A DNA stretch of 35,821 nt from an uncultured Blautia sp. (lineage in GTDB: Bacteria > Bacillota > Clostridia > Lachnospirales > Lachnospiraceae). Positions within the stretch are counted from its first letter, which is position 1. Every line of letters starts with the position of its first letter. The DNA is taken from NCBI GenBank assembly GCA_937893675.1, contig CALBGI010000061.1, positions 1 through 35,821 of the forward strand. Direction: 5' to 3'. The position numbers were made by a program, and so were the translations under genes. The notes beneath the pieces were generated by a model. It did no database searches. It had not been told where the DNA came from and was given only the letters and a program-made list of their open reading frames with translations. Shown here piece by piece: positions 33,507 to 35,821 of the stretch.

Positions 33507-34016
33507 TTATTTCAAAAAGTTGCTCTTATGTTCCAGTGCGTGCAGATTATAGCCAAGTGTTGCCAGGTGCGCTACCTTCAGTGCAACCAGATTGATGTCA
33601 GTGGACATCGCACTGGCGATCTGCTCGGCTGTGTATCCATACTCATAGATGTAACGAAGGACTTCGTTGCTGTCCATCAGGATCTCCGCTGCTACGATGT
33701 TCGCTTCATATTCCGGTTTGGATTTCATGTCGTAGAGCATGAACTCATGAATCGGGGTGGTTTTCGCCATATTCCGGTGAAGCTGGTCATGCCCTAATTC
33801 ATGTGCGCACACGATGCGCAGCATATTTTCATCCAGACTGTTATTCAGGAAAATAAAACGATTTCGCTTAATCACCCGGTACATTCCCTTCAGGGAACCA
33901 AAATTTTCGCAAAGCATGACATTGATACCAAGCTGCCTTGCAATTTCAAAAGGGTCTCTGGAACCGCAGCGTTTTACCAGTTTCTCACCGACCCGTGAAA
34001 GCTGTTCCGCATTCAT
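33507..34016 (-). CDS. immA: ImmA/IrrE-type metallopeptidase
   Basis: A 169-residue protein with the zinc metallopeptidase motif HELGH (His72, Glu73, His76 from the second Met) in the context RIVCAHELGHDQLH, and a downstream KPEYEANIVAAEILM that supplies the third ligand. ImmA of ICEBs1 cleaves the paired repressor ImmR to switch on excision and transfer; the same logic is likely here because an XRE repressor gene lies directly upstream. I prefer the second of two tandem ATGs (34016) because GGAGG is 7 bases upstream of it; the first (34019) is only 4 away. No membrane segments are visible. A terminator follows. Confidence 0.88.
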   Translation of the reverse strand: MNAEQLSRVGEKLVKRCGSRDPFEIARQLGINVMLCENFGSLKGMYRVIKRNRFIFLNNSLDENMLRIVCAHELGHDQLHRNMAKTTPIHEFMLYDMKSKPEYEANIVAAEILMDSNEVLRYIYEYGYTAEQIASAMSTDINLVALKVAHLATLGYNLHALEHKSNFLK

Positions 34017-34064
34017 CATACCACCTCCAGTTTACAGTATAGCGAAAAGTGTGTACGATAAATA

Positions 34065-34481
34065 TCACTGATCGGATTTTTTACGCCTCGTTTTCGGGGC
34101 GTATTTTTTATTGTTCTCCTTGGCAATCCAGTAGGCATCGGTCAGAGCTTTATAAGCTCCTTCGATGGCATCTTCGCTTAATTCGCCGCCAGCGAACATA
34201 CCGGTCACTTCGCTGACCAGTTCTTCAATATCTTTCGCTGCTTTTGCGCCGCCTTTTTCATGAGCTTCTACGACATAGGTGCCGCTGCTTCCCAGCAGGT
34301 ACTCAGTAGTAGTATTCAGCGCATCCGCAATCTTCTGGATCGTGACCATATTGGATGGTTTACGGCTGCCAAGCTCATAATTCTGAATTGTGCGGGCGGT
34401 TACACCGGCCTTCTCTGCAAGTTCTACCTGAGTTAAATTGGCTTCTGTTCTTTTTTCTTTCAACCTTTCTTTGAAGACCAT
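34065..34481 (-). CDS. XRE-family HTH repressor (ImmR-like)
   Basis: A 138-residue regulator. Residues about 1-65 form an XRE/Cro-CI helix-turn-helix (LTQVELAEKAGVTARTIQNYELGSRKPS) with the usual following LGKIADAL-type helix, here IQKIADALNTTTEYLLG. The C-terminal half is acidic and helical, ending in a very basic tail (PKTRRKKSD). The start at 34481 fits AAAGAAAGAGG upstream and the family N-terminus; the frame is open further to 34544 but without a site. It is followed by immA 48 bases downstream, as in ICEBs1-like switches. It probably binds the CACGAA-type sites between 34,511 and 34,664 and represses the polymerase gene and itself. Confidence 0.88.
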   Translation of the reverse strand: MVFKERLKEKRTEANLTQVELAEKAGVTARTIQNYELGSRKPSNMVTIQKIADALNTTTEYLLGSSGTYVVEAHEKGGAKAAKDIEELVSEVTGMFAGGELSEDAIEGAYKALTDAYWIAKENNKKYAPKTRRKKSDQ

Positions 34482-34537
34482 AGGAATACCTCTTTCTTTT
34501 TTAATAACAAACACGAACACTTTTTCATAAAATCCTA

Positions 34538-34566
34538 TTGACACGAAAAACTGTACTTGCTATAAT
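34538..34566 (+). promoter_or_regulatory. Consensus promoter for the polymerase gene
   Basis: A perfect TTGACA (34538-34543) and a perfect TATAAT (34561-34566) with 17-base spacing. Transcription would start near 34573 and run into the Y-family polymerase gene. A CACGAA half-site overlaps the -35 region, so repression is likely. Confidence 0.85.
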
Positions 34567-34600
34567 GACGATGAAAACACGAAATACAATTCGTGTAATT

Positions 34601-34629
34601 ATAGTATCACAAGAAATGCTGTGTGTCAA
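34601..34629 (-). promoter_or_regulatory. Promoter for the repressor/immA operon
   Basis: On the minus strand TTGACA (34624-34629) is followed after 17 bases by TACTAT (34601-34606), a four-of-six match to the -10 consensus. Transcription would start near 34594, inside the first operator dyad, and leave a leader of about 110 bases before the repressor gene. This promoter faces the polymerase promoter, so the two transcripts overlap. Confidence 0.65.
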
Positions 34630-34682
34630 TGCGTTCGTGAAAAGTTGTTCGTGCTTTCACGAACGGAGAGGAGGAATACGAG

Positions 34683-35821
34683 ATGCAAAGAGTGATTCTT
34701 CATTGTGATATGAATAATTTCTATGCCTCTGTCGAGTGTATGCTGAACCCGGAACTGAAGAACAAGCCGGTGGCAGTGTGCGGTTCTGTGGAGGAACGGC
34801 ATGGCATCGTACTTGCGAAGAACTATGCAGCAAAGGCGTTTGGCGTTTCCACGGGAGAGGCAATCTGGCAAGCAAAGCAGAAGTGCCAGGATCTTGTGAT
34901 CGTGGAGCCGCACTATGAGCAATATATGAAGTTTTCAAAGCTGGCTCGTGAAATATACGGTCGCTATACCGATCAGATCGAGCCGTATGGGATGGACGAA
35001 TGCTGGCTGGATGTGACCGGAAGCGGCTGCATGGGAACCGGATTTGAAATTGGAGATGAAATTCGCAGAACGGTTAAGTTTGAATTGGGACTTACGATTT
35101 CCGCAGGAGTGAGTTTCAACAAGATTTTTGCCAAGCTTGGGTCGGATATGAAAAAGCCGGATGCGATTACCTGCATCGAAGCAGATTCGTTCCGGGAGAA
35201 GATTTGGTGTCTTCCCGCCTCTGACTTGCTTGGAGTCGGCAGAGCGACCGAGAAGGTTCTGTCCGGTTATGGGATTCATACCATTGGAGAGCTTGCTGCA
35301 ACATCGGATGATTTCTTGAAGTGCCGCCTTGGAAAGAATGGACTGGCGATTAAGAAATATGCCAATGGACTGGATGATTCGCCGGTTATGCGTTCCGATT
35401 ATGTCTCCCCAGTAAAGAGCATTGGGCACGGGATAACGACCATGCAGGATTTGGAAAATAACGCCGAAGTCTGGTGTGTCATGCTGGAGCTGGTGCAGGA
35501 AATCGGAACTAAGCTGCGAACGCATAAAAAGAAAGCAGGCGGAATTGCGATTTCCATCCGCAACAATGAGCTTTTCACGAAGGAGTGGCAGTGCCGGATT
35601 AGCATTCCGACACAAAGCCCTACCTATCTGGCGAAAACCGCATTTTCTTTGTTTGCAAAGAATTATCAGTGGGAACACCCGATTCGTTCGGTGACGGTTC
35701 GGGCAATCAATCTGTTTGAAGAGGATTGTCCGATACAATACGACCTATTCACAGATGTGAAATCACTGGATCGCCAGGAACGGCTGGACGCAGCGATTGA
35801 GCAGATTCGATTCCGATTCGG
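34683..35821 (+). CDS. Y-family DNA polymerase (DinB/UmuC type), partial at window end
   Basis: At least 379 residues of a Y-family translesion polymerase; the frame is still open at the last base. The catalytic motifs are present: LHCDMNNFYASVE with the metal-binding Asp at residue 9 and Tyr at the steric-gate position, and YGMDECWLDV with the Asp-Glu pair. SAGVSFNKIFAKLGSDMKKPDAI follows, and then the helix-hairpin-helix region LPASDLLGVGRATEKVL and the little-finger domain. GGAGAGGAGG (34664-34673) is a strong site 9 bases before ATG 34683. It is driven by the consensus promoter at 34,538 under the ICE repressor switch, so expression should follow element induction, perhaps upon DNA damage. 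Confidence 0.92.
   Translation, partial: MQRVILHCDMNNFYASVECMLNPELKNKPVAVCGSVEERHGIVLAKNYAAKAFGVSTGEAIWQAKQKCQDLVIVEPHYEQYMKFSKLAREIYGRYTDQIEPYGMDECWLDVTGSGCMGTGFEIGDEIRRTVKFELGLTISAGVSFNKIFAKLGSDMKKPDAITCIEADSFREKIWCLPASDLLGVGRATEKVLSGYGIHTIGELAATSDDFLKCRLGKNGLAIKKYANGLDDSPVMRSDYVSPVKSIGHGITTMQDLENNAEVWCVMLELVQEIGTKLRTHKKKAGGIAISIRNNELFTKEWQCRISIPTQSPTYLAKTAFSLFAKNYQWEHPIRSVTVRAINLFEEDCPIQYDLFTDVKSLDRQERLDAAIEQIRFRF

Larger units (their letters stand above)
34511..34664. promoter_or_regulatory. Operator-like cluster of CACGAA/TTCGTG sites
   Basis: There are two full dyads: ACACGAA (34577-34583) with TTCGTGT (34590-34596) and a 6-base spacer, and GTTCGTG (34647-34653) with CACGAAC (34658-34664) and a 4-base spacer. 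Single half-sites lie at 34513-34518 (CACGAA), 34542-34547 (CACGAA) and 34634-34639 (TTCGTG). They overlap or flank both promoters, and one dyad ends at the polymerase ribosome binding site. They are the likely binding sites of the XRE repressor encoded beside them. Confidence 0.7.

Noticed and set aside
34633..34664. LexA (SOS) box in front of the polymerase
   Set aside because: The Firmicute LexA box is CGAAC-N4-GTTCG; here the half-sites have the opposite orientation (GTTCGTG-N4-CACGAAC), which fits the local XRE repressor better.

Overview
The window looks like part of a large integrative conjugative element (ICE) of the Tn1549/CTn type from a gut Firmicute, probably a Clostridia member (Lachnospiraceae or Oscillospiraceae). 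The clues are strong AGGAGG-type ribosome binding sites, TTGACA/TATAAT promoters, and a set of typical element proteins: TTRAP, YodL-domain, giant methylase-helicase, MobC, CD1845-like, MobP relaxase, ImmA with an XRE repressor, and a Y-family polymerase. The host assignment is inference. No rRNA, tRNA or CRISPR array was seen.

Layout. (1) 1-2,500: right-hand part of a second, more AT-rich mobile element, with a terminator-like hairpin, a CHC2 zinc-finger primase, a VapE-type helicase, a block of GTTGTCG repeats and tnpW. (2) About 2,507-3,193: only the C-terminal third of topoisomerase III (topB) remains, as if that element had inserted into topB of the larger ICE. (3) 3,190-13,004: tightly coupled ICE genes (LPD16-like protein, small conserved proteins, YodL-domain protein, TTRAP), then a 2,494-residue ArdC-like/methylase/SNF2-helicase protein and MobC. 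A complete tnpV gene is overprinted in another frame inside the giant gene. (4) 13,159-15,333: small membrane protein, small acidic protein, a terminator, the relaxase and a strong terminator. (5) 15,278-15,600: a gene-free stretch with nested palindromes (candidate oriT or operator) and a promoter.

(6) 15,601-29,451: a small HTH protein followed by a complete type 1 BREX phage-defence operon: brxA, brxB, brxC, pglX, an unrecognised 118-residue protein, pglZ and brxL. The target-recognition part of pglX is sharply more AT-rich than the rest. (7) 29,485-32,120: an AT-rich two-gene unit, a putative nuclease-like effector plus a Rad50/SMC-like ATPase with a CxxC pair in its coiled coil. It resembles Lamassu or ABC-3C conflict systems and is the best candidate here for an undescribed defence system. 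(8) 32,175-33,434: three small genes, including an MmcQ/YjbR-type protein, bracketed by related TTGTGCA inverted repeats.

(9) 33,507-35,821: on the minus strand an XRE repressor and an ImmA/IrrE metallopeptidase, and on the plus strand a Y-family DNA polymerase that runs off the window. Between them lie two face-to-face consensus promoters and a cluster of CACGAA/TTCGTG operator-like sites. The natural reading is an ICE that moves by MobC/relaxase-driven conjugation, carries a BREX plus SMC defence cargo, and uses a repressor/anti-repressor-protease switch to control an error-prone polymerase and perhaps whatever lies beyond it.
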